Part shown: positions 43,117 through 52,494 of the stretch, piece by piece
Layout: every line of letters begins with the position of its first letter
How positions within the stretch are numbered: position 1 is the stretch's first letter
NCBI GenBank assembly: GCA_017427065.1
Contig: JAFRTL010000021.1
Span: 1-64,000, forward strand
Direction of reading: 5' to 3'
Length of the DNA: 64,000 nt
Source: Bacteroidaceae bacterium
GTDB taxonomy: Bacteria > Bacteroidota > Bacteroidia > Bacteroidales > Bacteroidaceae
The notes under the pieces: generated by a model
Told to the model about the DNA's origin: nothing
The model's input: the letters and a program-made list of their open reading frames with translations, nothing else
The model's database searches: none
Translations under genes and position numbers: made by a program

Positions 43117-43880
43117 AACTAACTTTCTTAGGAACCGGAACTTCTACAGGGGTACCTGTCATTGGATGTACCTGTCCAGTGTGTACTTCCAATAATCCAC
43201 GCGACAAGCGTCTAAGGACTTCTGCATTGCTACATACCGATGACGATAGGAACATCCTCATTGACTGTGGCCCTGATTTTCGTGAACAAGCACTTCGTCT
43301 TCCTGCCTTTGAACAGATTCATGGTGTGCTGCTCACACACGAGCATTATGATCATGTAGGAGGTATAGACGATTTGCGCCCCTACGGACGTTTCGGAGAT
43401 ATCCCATTATTCTGTCAGTCTGATGTGGCCGAGGCCCTTAGAGTACGCATGCCCTATGCGTTGGTAAGTCATGTCTATCCTGGTCGTCCACGTATTTATT
43501 TGGAAGAGGTAGAGGTGGGGCATCCCTTTTTGATAGGTGAAAATGAAATAAAGCCAATACGTGTCATGCATGGTTCTCTTCCCATATTAGGTTTCGTGAT
43601 CGGAGGTAGGTTAGGATATGTCACTGATCTTTTGACTATGCCAGAAGCGTCGTTTGAGGCATTGCGTGGGGTAGATGTTCTCGTAATAAATGCGTTGCGC
43701 CCTCTAGAGCATCCTACTCATCAATCTGTCGCTCAAGCGATAGAAACTGCTCGTAAGATAGGGGCACAACGCACTTACTTTGTACACATGAGTCATAGTA
43801 TAGGCCTGCATGATGAAGCATGTTCTAAATTGCCTGAGGGCATGAGCTTCGCATACGACGGCCTAGAAGTGTATTTTTAG
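43113..43880 (+). CDS. MBL-fold metallo-hydrolase, PhnP-like
   Basis: A 255-residue metallo-beta-lactamase-fold hydrolase. The N-terminus [15 protein letters not shown] is followed by CTCPVC, a Cys cluster typical of PhnP-type proteins, and the metal motif [17 protein letters not shown] further His lies in MHGSLP and an Asp in YVTDLL. PhnP hydrolyses phosphoribosyl cyclic phosphate, but no phosphonate genes lie nearby, so the substrate is uncertain. Its end overlaps the convergent DUF3127 gene by four bases. Confidence 0.88.
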   Translation: MKLTFLGTGTSTGVPVIGCTCPVCTSNNPRDKRLRTSALLHTDDDRNILIDCGPDFREQALRLPAFEQIHGVLLTHEHYDHVGGIDDLRPYGRFGDIPLFCQSDVAEALRVRMPYALVSHVYPGRPRIYLEEVEVGHPFLIGENEIKPIRVMHGSLPILGFVIGGRLGYVTDLLTMPEASFEALRGVDVLVINALRPLEHPTHQSVAQAIETARKIGAQRTYFVHMSHSIGLHDEACSKLPEGMSFAYDGLEVYF

Positions 43881-44269
43881 AACGGAAGGTCATCCTTCTC
43901 GTCGCCTTGTACAAATTGGGCACTGGCAATTTGGTCTGCTGGTGGGAAAGGAACGTCTGCACTAGGTGCTGGTTGTGGGTTTGTTGCTTGTTGTGCATTT
44001 ACTCTGTCAACTTTCCATGCGCGGATGGAGTTGAACCAACGATCTTGCCACTGTCGTGCATCTATGTCGAATGAAACAGTCAACTCTTCTCCTAATTGAA
44101 TGGCGAATTGACTGATGCGGTCTGCTCCAAATACCTCAAAACACATTTTCTTGGGAAATTGACTGTGGTCTTCAATTACATATTCTTGAACCTTCCATTC
44201 GTTGCCTGTAGTTTTGCTTACACCACCACGTTCTTGTCCTACGTGGATAATCTTTCCTGTAAATTCCAT
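43877..44269 (-). CDS. DUF3127 protein with an SSB-like acidic tip
   Basis: A 130-residue protein of the DUF3127 family, which is largely confined to Bacteroidota and predicted to adopt an OB fold. Conserved stretches are MEFTGKIIHVGQERGGVSK, NEWKVQEYVIEDHSQFPK and WFNSIRAWKVDRV. A Pro/Ala-rich linker leads to a C-terminus EKDDLPF, almost identical to the SSB tip at 16.0 kb (DKGDLPF). This suggests a single-stranded-DNA or partner-recruiting role (inference). It is divergent from dnaN. The gene product is not an SSB paralogue by sequence but shares its architecture. Confidence 0.88.
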   Translation of the reverse strand: MEFTGKIIHVGQERGGVSKTTGNEWKVQEYVIEDHSQFPKKMCFEVFGADRISQFAIQLGEELTVSFDIDARQWQDRWFNSIRAWKVDRVNAQQATNPQPAPSADVPFPPADQIASAQFVQGDEKDDLPF

Positions 44270-44347
44270 AGTCTGTATTATTAATTATAAAACTGACGCG
44301 AAGTTACATCTTTTTATGAAAATACAATGTATTTTCGCACAAATTAT

Positions 44348-44378
44348 TTTGGAGTAGACAATAGTTTTTGTAATTTTG
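44348..44378 (+). promoter_or_regulatory. Promoter of dnaN
   Basis: TTTG (44348-44351) and TAATTTTG (44371-44378), spacer 19 bases; leader about 35 bases. A minus-strand TAACTTCGC at 44298-44306 may serve the divergent DUF3127 gene. Confidence 0.8.
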
Positions 44379-44418
44379 TTGTTTGTAAAAGAAAATAACA
44401 ATTTAAAATAAAATACCT

Positions 44419-45543
44419 ATGAAATTCGTAGTATCAAGTACCGCTTTATCATCCCATTTGCAGGCTATCAGCCGAGTGATTAACAGTAAGAATGCTATCC
44501 CTATCTTCGATTGCTTTCTTTTTAGCGTAAAGTCTGATAAGCTTTATGTTACTGCTTCTGATAGTGAAACCACACTGACCACTTCGATGGATATTCTTGA
44601 GAACGATGTGGAAGGTGATTTCGCTATTTTGGCTCGTACGTTGCTGGAAGCATTGCGTGTGGGCTCTGACCAGCCATTGACTTTCGATGTGAATATGGAA
44701 ACACTGAGCATCACTGTAAGTTATCAGAACGGTAGCTATAGTCTGATGGGACAGGCAGCAGATATCTACCCGACAACTCCTAAGTTGGGAGACAATGCTG
44801 TAAAAGTGACGATGGAAAGTGATGTGCTGATAAACGGAATCGGCTGTACACTTTTTGCAACAGCAAATGATGAACTGCGTCCAGTCATGAATGGCGTATT
44901 TTTCGACATGACTACCGAAGATGTTACTTTTGTTGCTAGTGATGGCCATAAGTTGGTGCGTTGCCGTACTACTAAAGCAAAGGGTGACCAGAATGCATCC
45001 TTTATCTTGCCAAAGAAACCTGCAGGCTTGTTGAAAAATCTGGCTCCAAAAGAGACCTGTATGATAACTATAGCTTTCGATAATCGCAATGCTGTGATAG
45101 AACTGGATGAGTATAGAATGGTATGCCGCCTGATTGAAGGACGCTTCCCAAATTATGGTTCTGTCATTCCTCAAAACAACCCCTATAAATTGACTATAGA
45201 TCGCGTCTCTCTGCTCAATGCTTTGCGTCGTGTTTCTATTTTCTCTTCACAGGCTAGCAATCTGATTAAGCTGAATCTGACCTATAATGAATTGCTTATT
45301 TCTGCTCAAGACATTGATTTTTCTACTTCTGCAAAAGAAACAATGGCTTGCCAATATGAGGGTGATGAGATGAGCATTGGTTTCAAGTCAGTATTCTTGA
45401 TCGATATATTGAATAACATCACTGCTGATGAGATCTCCATTGAATTGGCAGATCCTTCAAGAGCTGGAGTCATTGTTCCTGTTCTTCAGGAAGAGGGAGA
45501 GGATCTTCTGATGTTGCTCATGCCTATGATGCTTAATGACTGA
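44419..45543 (+). CDS. dnaN: DNA polymerase III subunit beta (sliding clamp)
   Basis: The ring-shaped clamp tethers DNA polymerase to template. The 374-residue protein has the three repeated clamp folds: N-terminal MKFVVSSTALSSHLQAISRVI, middle NDELRPVMNGVFFDM and C-terminal region ending LLMLLMPMMLND. Length is normal. dnaA and recF are not adjacent, so the common oriC arrangement is absent here. The exonuclease gene follows after six bases and recN after another six, so the three form an operon for replication and repair. Confidence 0.97.
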   Translation: MKFVVSSTALSSHLQAISRVINSKNAIPIFDCFLFSVKSDKLYVTASDSETTLTTSMDILENDVEGDFAILARTLLEALRVGSDQPLTFDVNMETLSITVSYQNGSYSLMGQAADIYPTTPKLGDNAVKVTMESDVLINGIGCTLFATANDELRPVMNGVFFDMTTEDVTFVASDGHKLVRCRTTKAKGDQNASFILPKKPAGLLKNLAPKETCMITIAFDNRNAVIELDEYRMVCRLIEGRFPNYGSVIPQNNPYKLTIDRVSLLNALRRVSIFSSQASNLIKLNLTYNELLISAQDIDFSTSAKETMACQYEGDEMSIGFKSVFLIDILNNITADEISIELADPSRAGVIVPVLQEEGEDLLMLLMPMMLND

Positions 45544-45549
45544 TAAGAC

Positions 45550-46329
45550 ATGGAACTGAAACTCAAAAAGCCTTTAGTCTTTTTCGATCTAGAGACTACA
45601 GGTACAGACATTGTTCATGATAGAATAGTGGAAATCTGTATTTTGAAGGTTTGGCCTAATGGAAACGAGGATGCTAAAACTATTCGAATTAATCCGGAAA
45701 TGCACATTCCTGAAGTAGCTTCTGCAGTGCACCATATTACAGATGAGGACGTAAAGGACTGTAAAACATTTAAGCAATGTGCTTCTGATATTGCAGACAT
45801 GCTGCAAGGTTCAGATTTGGCGGGATTTAATTCTAACCGATTTGACATCCCTCTTTTGGCAGAAGAATTCCTACGTGCTGGTGTAGACATTGACTTGAAG
45901 AATCGTAAGTTTGTTGATGTGCAGGTGATTTTCCACAAGAAGGAGCAACGCACGTTGTCAGCGGCTTATAGATTCTATTGTGACAAAGATTTGGGCGATG
46001 TGGCTCACTCTGCTTTGGGAGACACCAGGGCTACTTATGAAGTGTTGAAAGCACAGTTGGATAGATATGCCGATGACCCTGATATAGAGAATGACGTCGA
46101 GAAATTGTCAAAGTATAGTAGCTTCACTCGGAATGTGGACTTTGCTGGTCGCATCGTTTATAACGATAGTGGAGTAGAGGTATTCAACTTCGGTAAATAC
46201 AAAGGGATACCAGTAGCTGATGTATTCAAACGTGATCCTGGTTATTATAGTTGGATAGAGAGTAGTGACTTTTCTTTGGATACGAAAGCAACGCTTACCA
46301 AACTGCGATTGCGTGAAATGACGAAATAA
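45550..46329 (+). CDS. DnaQ-like 3'-5' exonuclease
   Basis: A 259-residue DEDDh exonuclease. Exo I is FFDLETTGTD (Asp13, Glu15), Exo II lies in NSNRFDIPLL, and Exo III is HSALGDTRATYE with catalytic His and Asp. The domain covers about residues 8-175. The C-terminal ~80 residues carry FNFGKYKGIPVADVFKRDP, a small DUF3820-like motif seen on DnaQ proteins of Bacteroidota. It may proofread for the replicative polymerase, as its place after dnaN suggests, or act in repair. Confidence 0.92.
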   Translation: MELKLKKPLVFFDLETTGTDIVHDRIVEICILKVWPNGNEDAKTIRINPEMHIPEVASAVHHITDEDVKDCKTFKQCASDIADMLQGSDLAGFNSNRFDIPLLAEEFLRAGVDIDLKNRKFVDVQVIFHKKEQRTLSAAYRFYCDKDLGDVAHSALGDTRATYEVLKAQLDRYADDPDIENDVEKLSKYSSFTRNVDFAGRIVYNDSGVEVFNFGKYKGIPVADVFKRDPGYYSWIESSDFSLDTKATLTKLRLREMTK

Positions 46330-46335
46330 AGGGGA

Positions 46336-48003
46336 ATGCTGCAATCTCTCTACATAAAAGATTATGCTCTTATTCATCAGTTGCAGATAAGCTTTGAAAA
46401 AGGCTTTTCTGTCATTACTGGTGAGACGGGTGCTGGTAAATCTATCATGTTGGGCGCCATTGGCTTGCTATTAGGTCAACGAGCCGATGTGAAGACAATT
46501 CGTAAGGGGGCTTCCAAATGTATTATCGAGGCCCGATTCTTGTTGGAGGAAGGACGATTGGATTCTTTTTTCGACGAGAATGAATTGGAGTATGATCCAG
46601 AGTGCATTCTTCGACGTGAAGTATCTATCACGGGCAAAAGTCGTGCTTTCATTAATGATACGCCAGTCTCTTTGTCGTTGATGAAAGAACTTGGTGATCA
46701 ACTCATAGATATTCATTCCCAACATCAGAATCTTTTGCTTGGAAGAGAAGACTTCCAACTAGAGGTATTGGATATTGTCGCTGCTGATACCGAACAATTG
46801 TCTGCTTATCGTGAGAAATACAAACAGTGGAAACACAAAGAACGAGAACTGAAAGAACTTAAGGAACAGATTGCTCGAGATAAGCAAGACGAAGATTATG
46901 TGCAGTATCAATTGGACCAACTGGAAGAAGCTGCACTGAAGGATGGGGAACTGGAAGAATTGGAGCTGGAAGCTCAAACGTTAAACCATGCAGAAGAAAT
47001 AAAGTCTGGACTTTTCAGAGCTGAGCAATTACTGATTTCTGATGAAGATGGATTGCTTAATGACTTACGCAATTGTCGCAATAGTCTGCAAAACATTCTA
47101 GATGTTTATCCAGCGATAACAGAGCTTTATGAGCGTTTAGATAGTTCATATATTGAGCTGGAAGACATTGCTCAGGAAATAGAAAGACAAGAGGAACGAT
47201 TGGAGTTTAATCCACAAAGATTAGAGCAAGTAACCAATCGTTTAAACTTAATATATTCCTTACAACAGAAACATCACGTACAAAGCGTTGCTGAGCTTCT
47301 TGAGTTGCAAGCTTCTTTCCGTCAAAGATTGAATGCTCTTAATCATTCCGAAACAGATATTGAAGCGTTGGAAAAGGAGTGTAGCATGCTTTATAAAGAA
47401 CTTATAAAACAAGCATCTGATTTAACAAAACGAAGGAATAAATCTGCTGAACAATTTGAAAAACAGATGGTTGGTATTCTTATGCCTCAAGGCCTCCCTC
47501 ATGCACGTTTTAAGGTTTTGATAAGTGAACGAAAAGAGTTGACTGAAACGGGAGCTGATTCTGTCTGTTTCTTGTTTAGTGCTAATAAGAATGGAATGCT
47601 CCAACCTATTTCTCAAGTAGCATCAGGAGGTGAGATCTCTCGTGTCATGCTATCCGTCAAAGCATTGATCTCTGGTGCGGTATCGTTACCTACCATTATT
47701 TTTGATGAGATTGATACGGGTGTTTCTGGAAGTATAGCAGATCGGATGGCTATGATTATGCAAGAGATGGGTGCCAAAGGAAGGCAGGTTATCAGCATCA
47801 CTCATCTACCTCAGATTGCTGCTCGTGGAAAGGTACATTATAAAGTTTATAAACAGGATACAGAGACAGAAACCATCAGCCATATCACTCGTTTAGATCA
47901 TGACGGGAGAGTGGAGGAGATTGCTCATATGCTCAGTGGAACTTCAATCACTTCAGAAGCATTGGAAAATGCTCGTGTGCTGTTGGAAGGAAATGTATCA
48001 TAA
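46336..48003 (+). CDS. recN: DNA repair protein RecN
   Basis: An SMC-like ATPase that acts early in double-strand break repair. The 555-residue protein has Walker A GETGAGKS near the N-terminus (about residue 31), a central coiled coil at about 150-375 broken by a short hinge, the ABC signature ASGGEISRVML, and Walker B PTIIFDEIDTGVSG. It is the third gene of the dnaN unit, six bases after the exonuclease gene. The coupling of clamp, exonuclease and RecN in one transcript is typical of the phylum. Confidence 0.96.
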   Translation: MLQSLYIKDYALIHQLQISFEKGFSVITGETGAGKSIMLGAIGLLLGQRADVKTIRKGASKCIIEARFLLEEGRLDSFFDENELEYDPECILRREVSITGKSRAFINDTPVSLSLMKELGDQLIDIHSQHQNLLLGREDFQLEVLDIVAADTEQLSAYREKYKQWKHKERELKELKEQIARDKQDEDYVQYQLDQLEEAALKDGELEELELEAQTLNHAEEIKSGLFRAEQLLISDEDGLLNDLRNCRNSLQNILDVYPAITELYERLDSSYIELEDIAQEIERQEERLEFNPQRLEQVTNRLNLIYSLQQKHHVQSVAELLELQASFRQRLNALNHSETDIEALEKECSMLYKELIKQASDLTKRRNKSAEQFEKQMVGILMPQGLPHARFKVLISERKELTETGADSVCFLFSANKNGMLQPISQVASGGEISRVMLSVKALISGAVSLPTIIFDEIDTGVSGSIADRMAMIMQEMGAKGRQVISITHLPQIAARGKVHYKVYKQDTETETISHITRLDHDGRVEEIAHMLSGTSITSEALENARVLLEGNVS

Positions 48004-48014
48004 TACCCTTTAAT

Positions 48015-49715
48015 ATGAAACATAAGTTTTTGCTACTTTTATTATTAAGCGTAGTTACCCTACATAGTTGGGGACAAGCTCCCAAGTGGTTAGATAAGAC
48101 TCGGAGTGCCGTCTTTTCACTGATAGCTTATGATGCAGACGGAAAGATGTTGCACTCGGGTAATGGATTCTTTATTGGTGAAGATGGGACTGCCATAGCC
48201 GACTATTCTGTGTTTGAAGGTGCTCAGCGTGCTGTCGTTGTTGATGCGCAGGGGAAACAGATGGAGGTGGAAATGATCTTAGGAGCCAACGAGATGTATG
48301 ATGTAACGAAGTTCCTTGTAAATACAGGTGGTAAAAAAGTGACTGCCCTTTCTGTGGCACAAGTGGCTCCTGCTAATAATACAACTGTCTTTCTCCTTCC
48401 TTATTCTACGCAAAAAGGTGGTGATTATGCCATTGGAAATGTCCAACGTGTAGATAGGGTAGAAGGATCCTATAGCTATTATACATTGGCGCTGGCATTG
48501 AAAGACAAGATGGTGAGTTGCCCGTTGGTGAATAACGACGGACAAGTCTTTGCTCTGGCTCAAAAATCTTCTGGGGCCGATTCTACAACTGTTTGCTATG
48601 GAATGGATGTGAAGTTTGCCAACAATCTGCAAGTGTCATCGCTTTCTTTCAATGACAATAGCCTTACTAAAATAGGCATCAAGAAAGCTCTTCCTGATAC
48701 AGAGGAAGATGCCTTGGGCCTTCTGTATATGGTCTCTATGCGTCTTTCACTGCCTGATTACTTGCAGTTGCTGAATGACTTTCTAGAAAAGTTCCCCAAT
48801 AGTGCCGATGGTTATCTGCGTAGAGCCAATGTACAGTTGGCTATCGATCAGTCGGATGATTCCATGCGAAAGGTGGAGGCCGACTTGGATAATGCCTTGA
48901 AGTCGTCTTCCAGCAAGGCTGAAGTATACTATAACAAGGCCAACATAATCTATAGCTATCTGGGAACCAATCCCCAATCGCCCTATAAGAACTGGAATGT
49001 GGACAGTGCGGTATCCGAAGTGAATAAGGCTATCCAGGAGAGTCCGCTCCCCATGTATTATCAGTTGAAGGGTGATATACTTTTTTCTAAAGCCGATTAT
49101 GCTGGCGCTTATGAGGCTTATGATGCAGTGAATCATAGTTCACTGGTTTCTGCTGCTTCTTTATATAGCGCTGCTAAGACGAAAGAACTCATGCAAGATA
49201 GTGAAGCTGCTTTAGCATTGATGGATAGTTGCATCGCCAAGTTCGCTCCTCCATATACCACAGAGGCAGCTCCCTATTTGTTGGAGCGTGGACGTATGCG
49301 CGATGAGGCTGGTCAATCCCGTCAGGCTTTATTGGATTACGATGAGTATTATCGTGCTGTAAGTACGCAAGTGAACGATGTATTTTATTATCTACGTGGC
49401 CAAGTGGCTTTCCGTGCAAGGGTTTACCAACGCGCTTTGGATGACTTTGTCGAGGCCATCGAAATGAATCCACAGGAATTGACCTATCGTGCAGAATTGG
49501 CGGTGGTCAACATGCGTGTGGGAAGAAATGAGGAAGCCCTGAATGTCTTGGCAGAAGCTGAGAAGATAGATCCTTCTTATTCAGAAATCTATCGTTTGAA
49601 AGGTTTGACACTTGTTCAGATGAAGCGGAACAATGAAGCCTGTGAGTATTTCAATAAGGCTAAAGAACTGGGAAATACAGAGGCTCAGGCATTGATAGAT
49701 AGGTATTGTAATTAG
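48015..49715 (+). CDS. Exported trypsin-like-fold protein with TPR repeats, catalytic residues apparently lost
   Basis: A 566-residue protein. A signal peptide (MKHKFLLLLLLSVVTLHSWG) is followed by a trypsin/HtrA-like domain at about residues 30-220 (SGNGFFIGEDGTAIADYSVF). HtrA proteins have a His in the NxHV position; here it reads DYSV. The GNSGGPLVN motif is replaced by DKMVSCPLVNNDG, so the catalytic Ser also seems lost. Residues about 225-566 are TPR-type helical repeats (PNSADGYLRRANVQLAI; EAEKIDPSYSEIYRLKG). It is likely a scaffold or sensor in the periplasm. It follows recN by 11 bases; its end runs into a short repeat. Confidence 0.82.
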   Translation: MKHKFLLLLLLSVVTLHSWGQAPKWLDKTRSAVFSLIAYDADGKMLHSGNGFFIGEDGTAIADYSVFEGAQRAVVVDAQGKQMEVEMILGANEMYDVTKFLVNTGGKKVTALSVAQVAPANNTTVFLLPYSTQKGGDYAIGNVQRVDRVEGSYSYYTLALALKDKMVSCPLVNNDGQVFALAQKSSGADSTTVCYGMDVKFANNLQVSSLSFNDNSLTKIGIKKALPDTEEDALGLLYMVSMRLSLPDYLQLLNDFLEKFPNSADGYLRRANVQLAIDQSDDSMRKVEADLDNALKSSSSKAEVYYNKANIIYSYLGTNPQSPYKNWNVDSAVSEVNKAIQESPLPMYYQLKGDILFSKADYAGAYEAYDAVNHSSLVSAASLYSAAKTKELMQDSEAALALMDSCIAKFAPPYTTEAAPYLLERGRMRDEAGQSRQALLDYDEYYRAVSTQVNDVFYYLRGQVAFRARVYQRALDDFVEAIEMNPQELTYRAELAVVNMRVGRNEEALNVLAEAEKIDPSYSEIYRLKGLTLVQMKRNNEACEYFNKAKELGNTEAQALIDRYCN

Positions 49716-49731
49716 TTTAGAGTTTAAGGTT
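49713..49731. repeat. Short TTAGAGT-type repeat at a stop codon
   Basis: TTAGTTTAGAGTTTAAG begins at the TAG stop of the preceding gene. It is a short form of the 7-bp arrays at 11.2 and 14.4 kb. Confidence 0.5.
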
Positions 49732-49747
49732 TTTTATATAAGTGATT

Positions 49748-50122
49748 ATGAAAGAGGTTATCAGCAGTAAGAAAGCTCCAGGGGCTATAGGTCCATATAG
49801 TCAAGGAATCAAGGCCGGTGGATTGGTGTTCGTTTCTGGGCAGTTGCCCATCGATGCTGCTACAGGCATCATGGCAGAGGGTATTGAACAGCAGACAAGG
49901 CAATCTCTGACTAATATCCAACACATTTTAGCGGAGGCTGGCCTTACGATGAATGATGTCGTAAAGACGACGGTTTTTCTGGCAGATATGTCTCTGTTCG
50001 GTGATATGAACAAAGTGTATGCCACTTTCTTCGAGAATGATTGTCCAGCACGCTCTGCGGTTGCTGTAAAGGCATTACCGAAGGATGCGCTTGTCGAGAT
50101 TGAGTGCATCGCCTCCTGCTAA
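49748..50122 (+). CDS. ridA: RidA family enamine/imine deaminase
   Basis: RidA hydrolyses reactive enamines and imines, such as 2-aminoacrylate, released by PLP enzymes. The 124-residue protein has the family core GAIGPYSQGIKAGGLVFVSGQLP, the conserved Arg in CPARSAVAV and Glu in VEIECIA. The ATG at 49748 gives the normal N-terminus; an in-frame GTG six bases upstream is less likely. Its last 48 bases overlap the 3' end of folC on the other strand. Confidence 0.94.
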   Translation: MKEVISSKKAPGAIGPYSQGIKAGGLVFVSGQLPIDAATGIMAEGIEQQTRQSLTNIQHILAEAGLTMNDVVKTTVFLADMSLFGDMNKVYATFFENDCPARSAVAVKALPKDALVEIECIASC

Positions 50123-51343
50123 GAGATCGGCAACGATGAAGTTACTGCCTCCTACGAAGATAAAATCTTCTGGGAGGCTGTTTTTTTGTGCAGCCTTTAC
50201 GGCACTGACCACATCTGGATATACCTCTCCGTGTAAGCCCACTTCTTCGGCGACTGATTGTAGCTCCCTTTCGTTTAGAGCACGCTTAACACTGGCTTTG
50301 GTGAAATAATATACAGCCTCTTGAGGCAAGAGTGCCAGCATACCTTTCACGTCTTTGTCGCTCACTACCCCGATAACGATGTGCAGTTTACGGCAGTGTT
50401 GTGCTTTCAGCTGGGCTGCGATGTACTGATAACCACCCACATTATGTCCAGTATCACACACCAATGTAGGAGATTGGCCTAATGTCTGCCAGCGTCCCAT
50501 CAATCCTGTCAGTTCTGTGACATGAGCAAAACCTTGACGAACCATCGGACCATCGAATCGATAGCCTAGATCTCGTAAAATAGTTAGCGCAGTGACGATG
50601 GTTCGCGTGTTCTTTTGTTGGTAGTTGCCTTGCAACTCTGGAGAAATGCCCTCAAAGTCCGCTCTTCCATTTTCCTCAGCGAAATAGATAGGTGCTTTCA
50701 TCGCCTGAGCTTTCTGTAGGAATACCGGTTTTGTTTCAGGAGTAGTTTCTCCGATCACCACAGGCACCCCTTGTTTGATGATGCCCGCCTTCTCACCCGC
50801 TATCTTTGCCAACGTGTTCCCAAGAAATTGGGTATGTTCCAAACTGATGTTTGTGATGATGCTTAGGTCTGGAGTAATGATATTGGTGCAATCCAAACGT
50901 CCACCAAGTCCCACTTCAATGATGGCCACATCCACCTTTTGTTCGGCGAAATAGTTGAATGCCATTGCAGTGGTCAGTTCAAAGAAAGAAGGATACAGAG
51001 GTTCGAAGAAGGCTTTCTCTTGCTTCACAAAGTCGATGACGTATTGCTCTGTAATCTTTTCTCCATTGATACGGATACGTTCACGGAAATCAAGTAAATG
51101 AGGGGAAGTGAAGAGGCCAACCTTATAACCAGCCGTTTGTAGGATAGCAGCCAATGTGTGCGACACAGAGCCTTTACCGTTGGTTCCTGCCACATGGATG
51201 GTGTGAAACTTTTTGTGTGGATGACCGAAATGCACATCTAGCGCATACGTATTATCCAATCCTGGTTTATACGCAGAAGAACCCACGCGTTGGAACATAG
51301 GCACACTGTCGTAAAGGTATTGTATAGTCTCTTGGTAGTTCAT
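50075..51343 (-). CDS. folC: Bifunctional folylpolyglutamate synthase / dihydrofolate synthase
   Basis: A 422-residue Mur-ligase-like enzyme that adds glutamate to dihydropteroate and to folates. The P-loop region VAGTNGKGSVSHTLAAILQ, the loop FTSPHLLDFRERI and the central EVGLGGRLDCTN motif are intact; the C-terminal domain has CDTGHNVGGY. The last 15 codons overlap the 3' end of ridA (convergent). It is transcribed after the YggS-type gene, whose stop lies one base upstream of its start region, so the two are probably coupled. Confidence 0.95.
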   Translation of the reverse strand: MNYQETIQYLYDSVPMFQRVGSSAYKPGLDNTYALDVHFGHPHKKFHTIHVAGTNGKGSVSHTLAAILQTAGYKVGLFTSPHLLDFRERIRINGEKITEQYVIDFVKQEKAFFEPLYPSFFELTTAMAFNYFAEQKVDVAIIEVGLGGRLDCTNIITPDLSIITNISLEHTQFLGNTLAKIAGEKAGIIKQGVPVVIGETTPETKPVFLQKAQAMKAPIYFAEENGRADFEGISPELQGNYQQKNTRTIVTALTILRDLGYRFDGPMVRQGFAHVTELTGLMGRWQTLGQSPTLVCDTGHNVGGYQYIAAQLKAQHCRKLHIVIGVVSDKDVKGMLALLPQEAVYYFTKASVKRALNERELQSVAEEVGLHGEVYPDVVSAVKAAQKNSLPEDFIFVGGSNFIVADLLAGGDALNLDKRILR

Positions 51344-51344
51344 C

Positions 51345-52019
51345 TTATTTCTTGCTGTAATCCCGTTCTCCGAAAATCTTTGTTCCCACCCTGATTAGCG
51401 TACTGCCTTCCTCAATGGCGATGGGGTAGTCATCGCTCATGCCCATGGATAGTTCCTTGAAAGTTGGGGCATCCTTGAAATACGACTCTTTCAGTTCCTC
51501 GAAGAGGGAATGCAGCGTGTGGAACTCCTCCCTGATTTGGGCTTCATCATTCGTGTTGGTCGCCATACCCATCAGACCACAAATCTGCACATGTTGTAGT
51601 TCGGAGATGATGCCCGACGAAAGCATTTCCAGACATTCTTCCCTACTGAAGCCAAACTTCGTTTCTTCGGTAGCAATGTGTATTTGGAGCAGGCAAGGAA
51701 TCACGCGTCCTACTTTCGCTCCTTCTTTGTCCACCACCTTCAGTAGCTTTGGCGTATCTATCCCATGAATCAGTGAGACAAAGGGGGCAATATATTTTAC
51801 CTTATTGGTTTGCAGATGCCCGATAAAATGCCATTTTATGTCACTAGGAAGGCTTTCATGCTTCGCAGTGAGCTCTTGGACATGATTCTCCCCGAAAAGG
51901 CGCTGGCCGGCCTTGTAGGCCTCTAAAATGGCCTCGTTGGGGTGGAATTTAGACACCGCAATCAGTCTGACGCCTTCAGGCAAACTTCCTTGGATGTATT
52001 TTATCTGCTCACTTATCAT
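51345..52019 (-). CDS. YggS/PLPBP family PLP-binding protein
   Basis: A 224-residue alanine-racemase-like barrel that binds pyridoxal phosphate and helps control its supply and amino-acid pools. The PLP lysine is in RLIAVSKFHP, followed by FGENHVQEL, WHFIGHLQTNKVK and the C-terminal LSMGMSDDYPIAIEEGSTLIRVG. It has no separate substrate-binding domain, as expected. It lies between DUF4494 (11 bases upstream) and folC on the minus strand, forming a likely operon. Confidence 0.94.
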   Translation of the reverse strand: MISEQIKYIQGSLPEGVRLIAVSKFHPNEAILEAYKAGQRLFGENHVQELTAKHESLPSDIKWHFIGHLQTNKVKYIAPFVSLIHGIDTPKLLKVVDKEGAKVGRVIPCLLQIHIATEETKFGFSREECLEMLSSGIISELQHVQICGLMGMATNTNDEAQIREEFHTLHSLFEELKESYFKDAPTFKELSMGMSDDYPIAIEEGSTLIRVGTKIFGERDYSKK

Positions 52020-52030
52020 GTTTACACTTA

Positions 52031-52480
52031 CTATTTCGGTAGTTCTTTGTAGAAGTACACGTCCACAATGGCGGTTTCTGCTACTTGAGTCACTTCGAAA
52101 TCGGCCAACGAACCTTTCATTCCTTCATCCAATTTCTTGATGGCATCTTTGAGGTTGGCAGCTTGAACCAACTTCCATGTGGTGACCTTCTTTTCCACTT
52201 GCTTCTTTTCATCGATGATGACGGTAGCCAATTTTATCTTATACCAACGGTCGGCAGTCTCTTCCTCACAAGGGAAAAGCTCTGAGAAATTGGCACGCTT
52301 GATGTCAGCCACACTCCATTCTCCACTCATAAACGGACTCATTTCCTTAATGATACGCGCCTCTGCTTCCGTAAAGCTCATCGCATCTACCAAATAAGGT
52401 TCCGTTACTTTCTTTATTGTTCCGTTTTCTAATGTTTTATCGTATCGAACTTTACATTCGAACCAGTATCCCATTGCCAT
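52031..52480 (-). CDS. DUF4494 domain protein
   Basis: A 149-residue protein of the DUF4494 family, typical of Bacteroidota. It begins MAMGYWFECKVRYDKTLENG and contains VDAMSFTEAEARIIKEM and WYKIKLATVIIDEKK, a pattern conserved in the family. No catalytic motif, signal peptide or membrane segment is visible. It is the first gene of a likely operon with the YggS-type gene and folC. The function is unknown. Confidence 0.88.
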   Translation of the reverse strand: MAMGYWFECKVRYDKTLENGTIKKVTEPYLVDAMSFTEAEARIIKEMSPFMSGEWSVADIKRANFSELFPCEEETADRWYKIKLATVIIDEKKQVEKKVTTWKLVQAANLKDAIKKLDEGMKGSLADFEVTQVAETAIVDVYFYKELPK

Positions 52481-52494
52481 AGTATATATATTTT

